From: Acidobacteriota bacterium
Lineage (GTDB): Bacteria > Acidobacteriota > Blastocatellia > Pyrinomonadales > Pyrinomonadaceae
Length of the DNA stretch: 52,105 bases
NCBI GenBank assembly: GCA_020846885.1
Contig: JADLDC010000204.1
Span: 1 to 52,105, forward strand
Direction: 5' to 3'
Made by a program: the position numbers and the translations under genes. The notes under the pieces were generated by a model that did not search any database, was not told the origin of the DNA, and saw only the letters and a program-made list of their open reading frames with translations. Shown one piece after another: positions 1 through 7,576 of the stretch; the first letter of the stretch is position 1; each line of letters begins with the position of its first letter.

Positions 1-8
1 TACTCAGT

Positions 9-36
9 TTGAATTGTCTTGCCGCTGGTCTATAAT
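9..36 (+). promoter_or_regulatory. Promoter of the tRNA-Met gene
   Basis: A TTGAAT -35-like hexamer at 9-14 and a perfect TATAAT -10 box at 31-36 are separated by 16 bp, and the tRNA begins 11 bp after the -10 box. This is a sigma70-type promoter placed as expected for a monocistronic tRNA gene. Confidence 0.7.
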
Positions 37-47
37 CTACTATCCAC

Positions 48-124
48 GGCTGGGTAGCTCAGATGGTTAGAGCGTGGGATTCATAACCCCAAGGTCGGGA
101 GTTCGATCCTCCCCCCCGCCACCA
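48..124 (+). tRNA. tRNA-Met (anticodon CAU), CCA encoded
   Basis: A 77-nt cloverleaf can be folded by eye. The 5' acceptor strand GGCTGGG pairs with CCCCGCC (one U-C mismatch), the D-arm carries GCTCAGATGGTTAGAGC, the anticodon loop is TTCATAA with anticodon CAT, and the T-arm is GGGAG/CTCCC around TTCGATC. The discriminator A and CCA are encoded at 121-124. CAU could also denote a tRNA-Ile2 or initiator tRNA; the sequence does not settle which, and Met is the default reading. A rho-independent terminator follows. The 3' end also serves as the left boundary of an integrated segment whose right boundary is a degenerate copy at 1515-1542. Confidence 0.93.
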
Positions 125-162
125 CTTTTACTAGATTGATTGCGACAATTAGGAAGGCGAAG

Positions 163-187
163 AGACGGCAGCCGAAGCCGTCTTTTT
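163..187 (+). terminator. Rho-independent terminator after tRNA-Met
   Basis: AGACGGC (163-169) pairs perfectly with GCCGTCT (177-183) across a 7-nt loop and is followed by a T-run (183-187). It sits 39 bp after the tRNA. A near-identical terminator recurs at 1581-1605 after the tRNA 3' fragment. Confidence 0.85.
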
Positions 188-281
188 AGTTTTGTGTGCC
201 AGTAGTGTGCCAAACTTTAGACAGGAACCCGCTGTCGATCCGCGAACTTTGCGCACAGCTTTGTTAAATATTCGTTCATCC

Positions 282-1406
282 TTAACTATCAAGCCAGTTC
301 CAATAATTTTCTCGATGTATCGCCTCTGTGCTTGACGGTTGGTAAGCATCGAGAAACGCCTTTGGAAACCTGACTTTCGCTTTCGGGTTCCACTTCAGTT
401 CAAATGCCGTTAGTTTCCCGGCCGCCTCCTCGACATAATCAATCTCGGCCCCAAGATGGTCGCGCCAGAAATATGTATTGCCCGTAAATCCGTTATAGGC
501 AAGGTATTTCTTTCGTTCTCCGATGATGAAGTTTTCCCACAACGCTCCGACATCGTTTCGTTGGCCTAACGGGCTAAAATTGCCGATAACGCAGTTCCGG
601 ACGCCGTTATCGTAAAAATAGATCTTACGTTTTGTGTTTATCTCGCGCCGCAGATTTCTTGCGAAAGGATTCAGCTTGAACACGACGAAAGACTTTTCCA
701 ATAGATCGATATAGCTGCTGACTGTGTTCTTATCAGCTCCGACCGATTGTGCCAGTTCGTTGTAAGAAACCTCGCTGCCGACCTGCCAGGCCAACGCCCG
801 CAAAATTTTCAAAAGCAATTCCGGGCGACGCACGCCGGCAAGTTCAAGAATATCCTTGTAAAGATAACTGCCTGCCAGGTTTTTGAGTATCTCGACCGCA
901 TCGTCAGCGTGCGTAACCACCTCCGGATACATTCCGGTTATCAGAAACTCCTCTAATCGCGGAAGAGTTTTGGCAAACGAATAGTGATCTTGTATCTCTT
1001 TCCATGACAACGGGTAAAGCAGATACTCCCACTTTCTGCCCGTTAAAGGCTCGTTCATCTTGTTTGCTAATTCCAACGCTGACGACCCGGAAATAAATAA
1101 TTGAACGCCTTTTTTGGCATCAATTATCATCTTGGCGCTGACGCCGATATTCTCAAGTCGCTGGGCTTCGTCTATCACTACAACTTTGTGTTTGCCGACA
1201 TAACGCTCGACAAACGCTTTTGACGGATTGCTCCATTGCAGACGCGTTTCCGGGTCGTCTCCGTCGATAAACAAATGATCGCCGAGCGATGCCGCTATTT
1301 CAGTTATCAAAGTCGTTTTTCCAACCTGTCGTGGGCCTAACAAAATGATCGCTTTTTTATGGTCAACCCTTTTTGCCAGAGTATTTTTTAACACTCTTGT
1401 TATCAT
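282..1406 (-). CDS. AAA-family ATPase with DUF4143 domain
   Basis: A 374-aa protein. The N-terminal AAA_14-type P-loop domain has Walker A GPRQVGKT at about residues 25-32 and Walker B VVVIDEAQ at about 75-82. A winged-helix-like stretch (SYNELAQSVGADKNTVSSYI) sits near 215-234, and a C-terminal DUF4143 region ends at an aspartate-rich EIDYVEE and a FELKW motif typical of nuclease-like folds. Proteins of this class are common in bacteria and their role is poorly known; some are linked to mobile or defence loci. The ATG at 1406 follows a very strong promoter so closely that the mRNA is probably leaderless. The gene stands alone inside the tRNA-flanked insert and faces the tRNA. No partner toxin or antitoxin is visible. 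Confidence 0.88.
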   Translation of the reverse strand: MITRVLKNTLAKRVDHKKAIILLGPRQVGKTTLITEIAASLGDHLFIDGDDPETRLQWSNPSKAFVERYVGKHKVVVIDEAQRLENIGVSAKMIIDAKKGVQLFISGSSALELANKMNEPLTGRKWEYLLYPLSWKEIQDHYSFAKTLPRLEEFLITGMYPEVVTHADDAVEILKNLAGSYLYKDILELAGVRRPELLLKILRALAWQVGSEVSYNELAQSVGADKNTVSSYIDLLEKSFVVFKLNPFARNLRREINTKRKIYFYDNGVRNCVIGNFSPLGQRNDVGALWENFIIGERKKYLAYNGFTGNTYFWRDHLGAEIDYVEEAAGKLTAFELKWNPKAKVRFPKAFLDAYQPSSTEAIHRENYWNWLDS

Positions 1407-1414
1407 GTTTAGCG

Positions 1415-1443
1415 ATTATAATCCCCATATTACATATAGTCAA
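1415..1443 (-). promoter_or_regulatory. Strong sigma70 promoter of the DUF4143 ATPase
   Basis: On the minus strand TTGACT (1443-1438) and TATAAT (1420-1415) are separated by exactly 17 bp. The start codon (1406-1404) begins only 8 nt after the -10 box, so transcription would start at or within a base or two of the ATG. A leaderless transcript is predicted and no Shine-Dalgarno sequence is present. Confidence 0.75.
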
Positions 1444-1514
1444 GTGCTTATATTCACCATATTTCACAAACCCTGGCCGTGCTAATTGTGCCGATCCGCG
1501 CCGCAGAAAAAGAA

Positions 1515-1542
1515 GAGGATTCGAGCCTCCCCCCGCCACCAC
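1515..1542 (+). repeat. Degenerate tRNA 3'-end copy (putative att-like repeat)
   Basis: ATTCGAGCCTCC followed by CCCCGCCACCAC repeats the T-loop, acceptor and CCA of tRNA-Met at 110-125 (GTTCGATCCTCC followed by CCCCCGCCACCAC). A four-pair T-stem (GAGG/CCTC) is kept, but no D-arm or anticodon arm can be found upstream, so this is not a tRNA gene. It is the right-hand boundary of the insert beginning after the intact tRNA. Confidence 0.7.
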
Positions 1543-1580
1543 ATTTAGCTTAGAGTTTGCAATAGCTTTGCAAAAAGAAA

Positions 1581-1605
1581 AGACGGCGATCGAAGCCGTC
1601 TTTTT
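1581..1605 (+). terminator. Rho-independent terminator after the tRNA fragment
   Basis: AGACGGC (1581-1587), a 7-nt loop, GCCGTCT and a T-run (1601-1605). The stem is identical to the terminator after the intact tRNA at 163-187, which supports a duplication of the whole tRNA 3' end plus terminator. Confidence 0.8.
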
Positions 1606-1759
1606 CAGGTTGTGTACCTGTGGTATCCGAATTGTGAGCTGCTGATCCCGTTTGGTACAATAGCAGCGATCAACTTGGCCTTTATTTTGAGGAACGAGGA
1701 TCTGTTCCGTGTGCTCGAGATCGCCTGCGTCGCTTAACGATCAAGCCGCGGTCAAAGGC
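1606..1759. other. Intergenic stretch without recognisable gene
   Basis: This is the remainder of the 353-bp gap between the ATPase promoter side and the aminotransferase stop codon. Apart from the tRNA fragment and terminator annotated separately, I see no conserved ORF or RNA. It contains the 3' flank of the long minus-strand unit; no convincing minus-strand terminator hairpin with a T-run was found. Confidence 0.5.
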
Positions 1760-3097
1760 TCAAACGGTGATCGATTCAACCGCTGAGGCCTTCTTCGATC
1801 TCATAGCAAGGAGCACTTCACCGGCTCGATCGATAGCGTGGTCGATGTCCTGTTCAGTGTGAGACGCGGAGATATACCAGATCCCGCGGCCGATCACGCG
1901 CACTCCTCGATCCAGCATTCCTTTTGCAAACTCAGCGTATTTACCGCCGTCGTTTTCGAGGCAATCGCGATAGTTGACGAGCTTCGGAGACGCCGTAAAC
2001 GCGAGGTGGGTCATTTGCCCGGGACCGCTTATCACGGCGCGGTAGCCTGCTTCCGCCGCCGCCGCTCGGAGCCCATCCTGCAGCCGGAGCCCCAGTGACC
2101 GGATCCGATCATAGAGATCGCCGTCTGATTCCAGTACCTCGACGGTCGCCGCGGCGGCCGCGATCGACGGATTATTACTATTATAAGTGCCGGCGTGCAT
2201 TACCGTTCCGTCGGCCATCTTTTCCATAATATGACGTTTTCCGGCCAGAAAGCTTATCGGAAAGCCGGACGCAAGGGCCTTTCCAAACGTACCGAGGTCC
2301 GGGATAACTCCGTAATATTTTTGCGCTCCGCCAAGCCCCAACCTGAACCCGGTAATGATCTCGTCAAAAACGAGCAACGCTCCATATTTGTCACAGATCT
2401 CGCGCAACCCTTGCAAATATCCCGGAAGCGGTTCAATGCAGCCGTTATTGCACATGATGGGTTCGGTCAATACACAGGCGATCGTGTCGCCCGCTTTCGC
2501 GAATGCCTCTTCAACAGCATCGAGGTCGTTCCACGGCAGAACAATTATTTCATCCAGCACTTCGCGCGATTGGCCCTGAGTTTCAAGAACGCTATTCGGG
2601 CTTTCTTCCGCACCGGCGCTTTCGAGGGACGGGTGCTGGCTGATCAGGACATTATCGAACCAGCCGTGATACTGTCCTTCAAATTTGATGTACTTTTGCC
2701 GTCCCGTAAAGCCCCTCGCAAGGCGAAGAGCGGCCTGGACCGATTCTGAACCGCTGTTGCTGAACCGTATCAATTCAGCGCACGGGATAAGCTCTTGCAG
2801 CTTTTCCGCAAGGTGAAGCTCCGACTCGTGCTGGCCTGCGTAAAGTTGGCCGCGCGCGGTTTCTTCCTGTACACGTTTCAATACGTGAGGATGCGAATGT
2901 CCGATAAGCATCGGCCCCTGGCTTAGCGTGAAATCTACGTATTCATTGCCGTCAACATCATAGATCCGCGAACCTTCGGCCCTCGAAAAGAAAAGCGGAT
3001 GGGGCGCTCCGGCCATTCTAAAATGGCTGCTTACTCCTCCGGCCATTGACTTGCATGCCCGTTCATAAAGTTGACGAGATCGTTCGTAGCTTCTCAT
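1760..3097 (-). CDS. Class III PLP aminotransferase, glutamate-1-semialdehyde aminomutase-like
   Basis: The 445-aa protein is a fold-type I PLP enzyme. Its landmarks are NSGSESVQAALRLAR (114-128, phosphate and substrate cradle), YHGW (143-146), FDEIITGFR with the PLP-pyridine Asp245, and Lys273 in TFGKALASGFP as the Schiff-base lysine. It resembles HemL-type aminomutases, but a catabolic aminotransferase role is more likely here because it closes a long catabolic unit and lies among unrelated sugar-acid genes. The start at 3097 is chosen because AGGAG lies 9 nt upstream; an in-frame extension to 3214 would run into the preceding gene by about 68 bp. It is the last gene of unit 2. Whether it makes or consumes an amino sugar acid is not decidable from sequence. 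Confidence 0.88.
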   Translation of the reverse strand: MRSYERSRQLYERACKSMAGGVSSHFRMAGAPHPLFFSRAEGSRIYDVDGNEYVDFTLSQGPMLIGHSHPHVLKRVQEETARGQLYAGQHESELHLAEKLQELIPCAELIRFSNSGSESVQAALRLARGFTGRQKYIKFEGQYHGWFDNVLISQHPSLESAGAEESPNSVLETQGQSREVLDEIIVLPWNDLDAVEEAFAKAGDTIACVLTEPIMCNNGCIEPLPGYLQGLREICDKYGALLVFDEIITGFRLGLGGAQKYYGVIPDLGTFGKALASGFPISFLAGKRHIMEKMADGTVMHAGTYNSNNPSIAAAAATVEVLESDGDLYDRIRSLGLRLQDGLRAAAAEAGYRAVISGPGQMTHLAFTASPKLVNYRDCLENDGGKYAEFAKGMLDRGVRVIGRGIWYISASHTEQDIDHAIDRAGEVLLAMRSKKASAVESITV

Positions 3098-3146
3098 TGT
3101 TTTTACTCCTGATTGTCCTCCAAACTGCAAAAACGGCCGCACGTCA

Positions 3147-4628
3147 TCATTTGGCTTGTGTCGTTTCGGCCTCATCAAACGGAAACATCCCGCTTCGGAT
3201 GTTTCTGTATTCAAATTGCGTCAGATCTACGCTGGAAAGTCCCGGCGAGTTGACCTCGATGATCTCACCCGCGACCCGTTCGTATGCCGCGCGGAATGCG
3301 ACAGCTGATTTCAGCACGATGATCTTTTCGTGCTCCGGCTCTATCCCTACCGACCTGAGTTGTTCCAGGTTCCACGGCGGCATCTTTTTTTCGGTTATGA
3401 CGATCTTGATCCCATCCGATTCGACAACGGCGGTCCGGCCCATGTCCTCAACAATGCCGTCGCGCATATGGCCGCGATTCCGAAAAATACCATCCGATAT
3501 CAGCTTTACGGTTGCGGAAATTTCGACAGGATCGCCATGAAAACCGTCGGTTTTTCCGCCCACACTCAAGCTGGCCGTCTGGCCGATACCTGCCGCGATC
3601 GAGGCAGAGACCGACTCGGGATCGGCGATGATCACAACCGCGGATTCCGCTTTTTGTTCCAATAGTTCCCGCAGAATAAAGGTGCTGTCACCGGGCGTGC
3701 CGGCACCAATGTTATCGCCAACATCCGCCAGGATCACAGGATGATTCCCTGATTCGATCGCTCTTGCCACCGCATCCGACACGCCGGACAATCTCGGAGT
3801 AAATTCCTCCCTAAGAGATTCAAATCGGTTTGAGATGGCCCGGGCATGCTTGACCGCGGCCGCTGGGTCATTATTTGTCACCACCACGATCGACGGCCCG
3901 ATCTCAGGCACGTCCGAGTAGGCAAAGCCGCCCGCTACCGTCACCGAAAGCACGCCGTCATTGTTTTCGATCTCATGGGCAAGCGAGATCAACTGCCGCA
4001 TCGGTTCTTTGTCGGTCAATTGAACATTCGGCACTACGATCATCGACGGCTTTGCGATCGCCATGACCGGCTTGATCTCTCCCCGCACAGTGCGGACAAG
4101 CAGGTCGGCCGCTTCAAACCCGCGTTCGACCTGGTCAACATGCGGATAGGTGTCATAGCCGACGATCGCATCCGCCTTTTCCACCATCAGTTCCGAGATG
4201 TTTGCGTGAAGGTCAAGCGTAGCGACGATCGGAATGCCCGGCCCTACGAACTCGCGGAACTTTGACAGGATGTACCCGTCACCATCGAGCGCTTGCTCGG
4301 CGACCATTGCACCGTGAAGAGCAAACAAGATTCCGTCGATCTTCCCTGCTTCTTCTATCGCCCGTTGAACAATAGAAATAAAAAGATCGAGCGTCTTTGC
4401 TTCAACCGGGGCGGTCGATAATCCCCAAGCCCAAAGCGTCGGGACCATTTCAAAACCGAATTCCTCCGAACCCTTGATAAACCCGGCCATTTCGCTCGTC
4501 GTCCCTCGAAGCTGCTCAATAGAATCGCGGCCGTCGAGAAACAGAACGCTTCTAAAGGATTCGAGGTCGGTCGCCACGTTCGAGAACGAATGCGACTCGT
4601 GATAAATTCCTCCGACAAGCACCTTCAT
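3147..4628 (-). CDS. M81-family metallopeptidase (MlrC-like)
   Basis: A 493-aa protein with the two-part M81/MlrC architecture. The N-terminal DUF1485-type domain starts MKVLVGGIYHESHSF, and the C-terminal MlrC domain contains ILADVGDNIGAGTPGDS. Likely zinc ligands are Asp139 and His141 of TLDLHANI and His163 of YDTYPHVD, matching the metal-site pattern described for microcystinase C. The family cleaves linearised microcystin in sphingomonads, but most members are of unknown substrate and occur in amino-acid or sugar-acid gene clusters. No signal peptide is seen, so it is cytoplasmic. It sits 9 bp after the threonine-synthase-like gene and 49 bp before the aminotransferase, suggesting a shared role on an amide- or amine-containing intermediate (inference). 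Confidence 0.88.
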   Translation of the reverse strand: MKVLVGGIYHESHSFSNVATDLESFRSVLFLDGRDSIEQLRGTTSEMAGFIKGSEEFGFEMVPTLWAWGLSTAPVEAKTLDLFISIVQRAIEEAGKIDGILFALHGAMVAEQALDGDGYILSKFREFVGPGIPIVATLDLHANISELMVEKADAIVGYDTYPHVDQVERGFEAADLLVRTVRGEIKPVMAIAKPSMIVVPNVQLTDKEPMRQLISLAHEIENNDGVLSVTVAGGFAYSDVPEIGPSIVVVTNNDPAAAVKHARAISNRFESLREEFTPRLSGVSDAVARAIESGNHPVILADVGDNIGAGTPGDSTFILRELLEQKAESAVVIIADPESVSASIAAGIGQTASLSVGGKTDGFHGDPVEISATVKLISDGIFRNRGHMRDGIVEDMGRTAVVESDGIKIVITEKKMPPWNLEQLRSVGIEPEHEKIIVLKSAVAFRAAYERVAGEIIEVNSPGLSSVDLTQFEYRNIRSGMFPFDEAETTQAK

Positions 4629-4637
4629 AATTACGAA

Positions 4638-5738
4638 CTAATGCTCAGCCAATAACCCGATGCCAATATCTCCGATCTGAATGAATTTGACCGGCCCCGC
4701 TGTCGTCGCCGAACCGGACGACGCAGTCTTCAACCCGTGCCCGGTAAGTATGCAGACCGCTGATTCATCATCTTTTATGAACCCGGTTTCGAGGGCCTTC
4801 AGATAGCCCGCCGTTGAAACGGCCCCGGCGGGTTCGACATAGATTCCTTCCTTTCGGGCCAGCGACGACTGTGTATCAAGCACTACTTCGTCCGACACCA
4901 AAAACCCGCGGCCGTTAGATTCAGAAACAGACCTCACAGCCAGGCTTGCGTCGATGTCCACCTGTACGGCCAGGCCGCTGATCGATGTGGTCGTTATTAC
5001 TTCGCGGGCCGATTTGGCATTTTCGTTGACCGCCGATACAACCGTGTCATTGAGCTCAGGCTGCACTGCATTGAGTTTCGGAAGCATCTCGATCAGGCCT
5101 CGCGCTTTCAGGTCCCTAAAACCTCTCCATATCCCTGACAACAAACCGCCGCCGCCGACCGGCACGAAGATGTGATCGGGAACGCCGCCAAATTGTTCAA
5201 CGATCTCGTAGGCGATCGTCTTGACGCCTTCCATTCCGTCCGGCGAATATTTGTAGGCGGAAATGACCAGCCGCGTCGAGCCTTCGTCCGCCAACTGCTG
5301 AAGCCGCTCAAAGATGGGAGCCGACAGTTCATTAGAAACGCCAAAATCCTTGACCCGAAACACCTCTGCACCGTAAACGAGCATCTGATCGAGCTTCGCG
5401 GCCGGCGTGATCTCGTTCACAAAGAGCAAGCATCTGATTCCATGTCGAGCGGCATAGGCGGCCAGGGCTGCTCCGGTGTTGCCCGACGATGTTGCGATAA
5501 AGGCACGAATTCCCTGCCGCTTCATCAGTTCGGTCTCGAGTGCGGCAAACCGGTCCTTGAAAGAGCCCGTGGGGTTAAGCTGCTCCATTTTGAAATAAAG
5601 CCGCGAGTTCCCGCCGATGCTCGAGCTTTTGACCAGCGGCGTATTTCCTTCGCCGATGCCGTCCACGTCTGATGTGCCGGCGAGCGGCAAATACTCGATG
5701 TATTTTTTCAGTATCGAGGCCATAAAGTGCCGCTTCAC
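4638..5738 (-). CDS. Threonine-synthase-like PLP-dependent lyase
   Basis: A fold-type II PLP enzyme of 366 aa. The PLP lysine is Lys61 in NPTGSFKDR, the substrate loop is SSGNTGAALA, and the phosphate loop is VPVGGGGLLSG. It is shorter than canonical homoserine-phosphate threonine synthases of the ThrC2 type. A biosynthetic thrC is usually placed with hom/thrB, which are absent here, so a beta-elimination or ammonia-lyase role on a hydroxy-amino acid is plausible (inference), especially with RidA encoded in the sister unit. The GTG at 5738 overlaps the preceding sialidase stop by 4 bp (GTGA); an in-frame ATG at 5723 is the alternative start. Both have only weak Shine-Dalgarno sequences. Confidence 0.85.
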   Translation of the reverse strand: MKRHFMASILKKYIEYLPLAGTSDVDGIGEGNTPLVKSSSIGGNSRLYFKMEQLNPTGSFKDRFAALETELMKRQGIRAFIATSSGNTGAALAAYAARHGIRCLLFVNEITPAAKLDQMLVYGAEVFRVKDFGVSNELSAPIFERLQQLADEGSTRLVISAYKYSPDGMEGVKTIAYEIVEQFGGVPDHIFVPVGGGGLLSGIWRGFRDLKARGLIEMLPKLNAVQPELNDTVVSAVNENAKSAREVITTTSISGLAVQVDIDASLAVRSVSESNGRGFLVSDEVVLDTQSSLARKEGIYVEPAGAVSTAGYLKALETGFIKDDESAVCILTGHGLKTASSGSATTAGPVKFIQIGDIGIGLLAEH

Positions 5739-6874
5739 TTTTCAGACAACACCCAAGCTCGGTTGAACCGGGCCGACCGGATCGCCCGCCCGGCCCCGTC
5801 CGGCAATTGCTCTTGCCAGACCGCCACGAAATTCCCGGCGGTATCCTGTGTTATGCCGGGATACGATATCTGCGGGCCGTCGGACCGGGCGACATCCTTC
5901 GGACGCGACCAGCTTTTTCCACCATCGGCCGAAATGGCGACGCTCAACGGGTAGCGGTTACGCGGCGAGTTGTTCCAAATGGCAATGATCTCATTAGAAT
6001 TTCCGTCCAGGCGCCATAATGATGCCGGTGTATTGTGCCCGTGGAGTTTCGTCCGCGCCGGTTCCGACCATGTTTTCCCGCCATCGGAACTTCTTGATTC
6101 GTATAAATATTCCGTTCCCGTGCGAAGGAGCATATACAGATCTCCGTTCGCAAGTTCGACGATAGCCGGTTCAACAACGCCGCCGGTCGAGAACGGCGTA
6201 ACTTTCGGAACGAACAAGTGAAGGTCAACATGAGCCGTCCAAGTTGCGCCATGGTCCTTTGACAAAAGAACGCCGGCCTTCAGGTCCATCTCGCCTTCGG
6301 TCTTTGCCGGCGTGCCGCGTTCGGCCCATATGTCGTAAGAAGCCGGCATTACAAGCGTGCCGTCCTTTAGCTTCAGGCCGATGTGACGCTTGCCGACAAA
6401 ATATTTGAATCCTGTCTTGATCTCGGTCGGTTTTGACCAGGTCTTTCCGTCGTCTTCGCTTACCGTCATCCAGACTTCGCTCTTGGTGATCTTGTTTGGC
6501 GGCACGACGGTCGAGGGAATTACAAGGATGCGCTTGCCGTCTATTATCAAGCTGGGATCGCCGTCGAATTGTCCCGGCGTGTCGATCGCGATGACCGGTT
6601 CGCTCCAGGTCTTCCCGCCGTCGTCCGACGTTGAAACGTCTATCCGGCCGTCACTATTCTTCGGGCCGCTCACCGACCAGGCTGTGATCAACTTTCCGCT
6701 CTCGGTCCGGGCAATGACCGGATATGCGTTAGTTTCACCCTTAACCGACGGAAACCGGACGGTTCCCGACCAGAAAAACGGCTGCTCCCCGGCATTCTGG
6801 GCGAAGCCGGCGATCTGAAATGCAAAAAGAAGAGCGGCAGTAACAATACCTCGGATCCAAAATTTCATGATCAT
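5735..6874 (-). CDS. Secreted BNR/Asp-box sialidase-like protein
   Basis: A 379-aa protein with a Sec signal peptide (hydrophobic IVTAALLFAFQIAGFA, cleavage near FAQ-NA). Five Asp boxes of the SxDxGxTW type can be read: STSDDGGKTW, SEDDGKTW, SKDHGATW, SSDGGKTW and SADGGKSW. This predicts a six-bladed beta-propeller of the sialidase superfamily. The protein lacks an obvious FRIP motif, so GH33 exo-sialidase activity is not proven; it could act on another ulosonic or uronic acid linkage. AGGA lies 5 nt before ATG 6874; a second in-frame ATG is at 6868. It is unlike the other two sialidase-like proteins (7577-9361, 9399-11192), being shorter and without a C-terminal domain. It is in unit 2 directly after the RraA-like gene. 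Confidence 0.87.
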   Translation of the reverse strand: MIMKFWIRGIVTAALLFAFQIAGFAQNAGEQPFFWSGTVRFPSVKGETNAYPVIARTESGKLITAWSVSGPKNSDGRIDVSTSDDGGKTWSEPVIAIDTPGQFDGDPSLIIDGKRILVIPSTVVPPNKITKSEVWMTVSEDDGKTWSKPTEIKTGFKYFVGKRHIGLKLKDGTLVMPASYDIWAERGTPAKTEGEMDLKAGVLLSKDHGATWTAHVDLHLFVPKVTPFSTGGVVEPAIVELANGDLYMLLRTGTEYLYESRSSDGGKTWSEPARTKLHGHNTPASLWRLDGNSNEIIAIWNNSPRNRYPLSVAISADGGKSWSRPKDVARSDGPQISYPGITQDTAGNFVAVWQEQLPDGAGRAIRSARFNRAWVLSEK

Positions 6875-6879
6875 TTTTC

Positions 6880-7551
6880 CTATTTACCGAGCAATCGCGC
6901 GCGAAGATCGTCCAGTGTAAATCCTCCGGCACGAATGCGGTCCATAAATTCCTTTTCGTCGTGCCGTACTTTTGCAATTTTTTCGGGCAGTTCGTCGAGT
7001 TTCTCGAACGGGACCTGGACCAGGCCGTTTATGTCGCCGTGTATGATGTCGCCCTGACGAACGGTCATTCCGTGTACCTGCACCGGCATTCCTACCTTGG
7101 CAATCCGGCAATAAACATGACTCGGCGAAGTGCCAACGGCAAAAGTGTGAAATCCCAATTGCCTGACCTCGTTAAAATCTCTGACATTGCAGTCAGTTAC
7201 AAGGCCGATGGCACCAAAATTTTGAAGCAGCGTCGTCATCACATCGCCTGTATGCGACGCAAACTCACGATGGCCGCCGATCTCTTGAATAACGACAACG
7301 ACCGGCTTTGGGCTTGCTTCAACGGCTTCGTACAGACTCATCGTGATCTCGGGGTCACGCGGTTCCATTTTTGTTACCGTCTCTATCTGAACGGTCACGG
7401 CGTAGCCGGCCATTGGGCCAAGCTCCGGATACAGGCACTTGATCTTGCTCGAAGTAAAGTTCTCCGACCCCGGCCGAACATCGAGCAGTTCGATCGCGTT
7501 GCAGACGGTCGGCGTATCGATCGTCTGAAGAAATGAGATGATATCGTTCAT
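6880..7551 (-). CDS. RraA-family protein (HMG/oxaloacetate aldolase-like)
   Basis: A 223-aa cytoplasmic protein of the RraA/demethylmenaquinone-methyltransferase-like fold. The characteristic block GLVTDCNVRDFNEVRQLGF (about 137-155) supplies the Arg-Asp pair that binds substrate and metal in class II pyruvate aldolases such as 4-hydroxy-4-methyl-2-oxoglutarate aldolase. GDIIHGDINGLVQVP near 170 is the other family signature. In a sugar-acid locus a retro-aldol or oxaloacetate-decarboxylase role is more likely than RNase E regulation (inference). The gene lies between a Tat sialidase-like gene and the third sialidase-like gene, 5 bp upstream of the latter, and belongs to unit 2. Confidence 0.87.
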   Translation of the reverse strand: MNDIISFLQTIDTPTVCNAIELLDVRPGSENFTSSKIKCLYPELGPMAGYAVTVQIETVTKMEPRDPEITMSLYEAVEASPKPVVVVIQEIGGHREFASHTGDVMTTLLQNFGAIGLVTDCNVRDFNEVRQLGFHTFAVGTSPSHVYCRIAKVGMPVQVHGMTVRQGDIIHGDINGLVQVPFEKLDELPEKIAKVRHDEKEFMDRIRAGGFTLDDLRARLLGK

Positions 7552-7576
7552 TTTTATTTGTTTTCGACAGAAAAAT

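Larger units (their letters stand above)
125..1541. mobile_element. tRNA-flanked insert carrying a DUF4143 ATPase (integration remnant)
   Basis: The segment lies between the intact tRNA-Met 3' end (about 100-125) and a diverged direct repeat of the tRNA T-arm and acceptor end (1515-1542). After each copy comes the same kind of terminator hairpin and a similar TGTGTnCC-type tail, so the duplication spans about 100 bp and is not just a chance CCA match. This is the arrangement left by site-specific integration at a tRNA 3' end. There is no integrase and only one gene inside, so it is at best a remnant. GTGTGCC occurs twice just after the first terminator (about 195-211). The gene inside is visibly more AT-rich than the catabolic genes, although composition was not computed. 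Confidence 0.5.

Noticed and set aside
1515-1542. Second tRNA gene
   Set aside because: Only the T-arm and acceptor 3' end can be found; no D-arm or anticodon arm lies upstream, so it is a fragment.
3098-3214. Extended N-terminus of the aminotransferase (start 3214)
   Set aside because: It would overlap the M81 gene by about 68 bp and lacks a Shine-Dalgarno, whereas ATG 3097 has AGGAG at good spacing.
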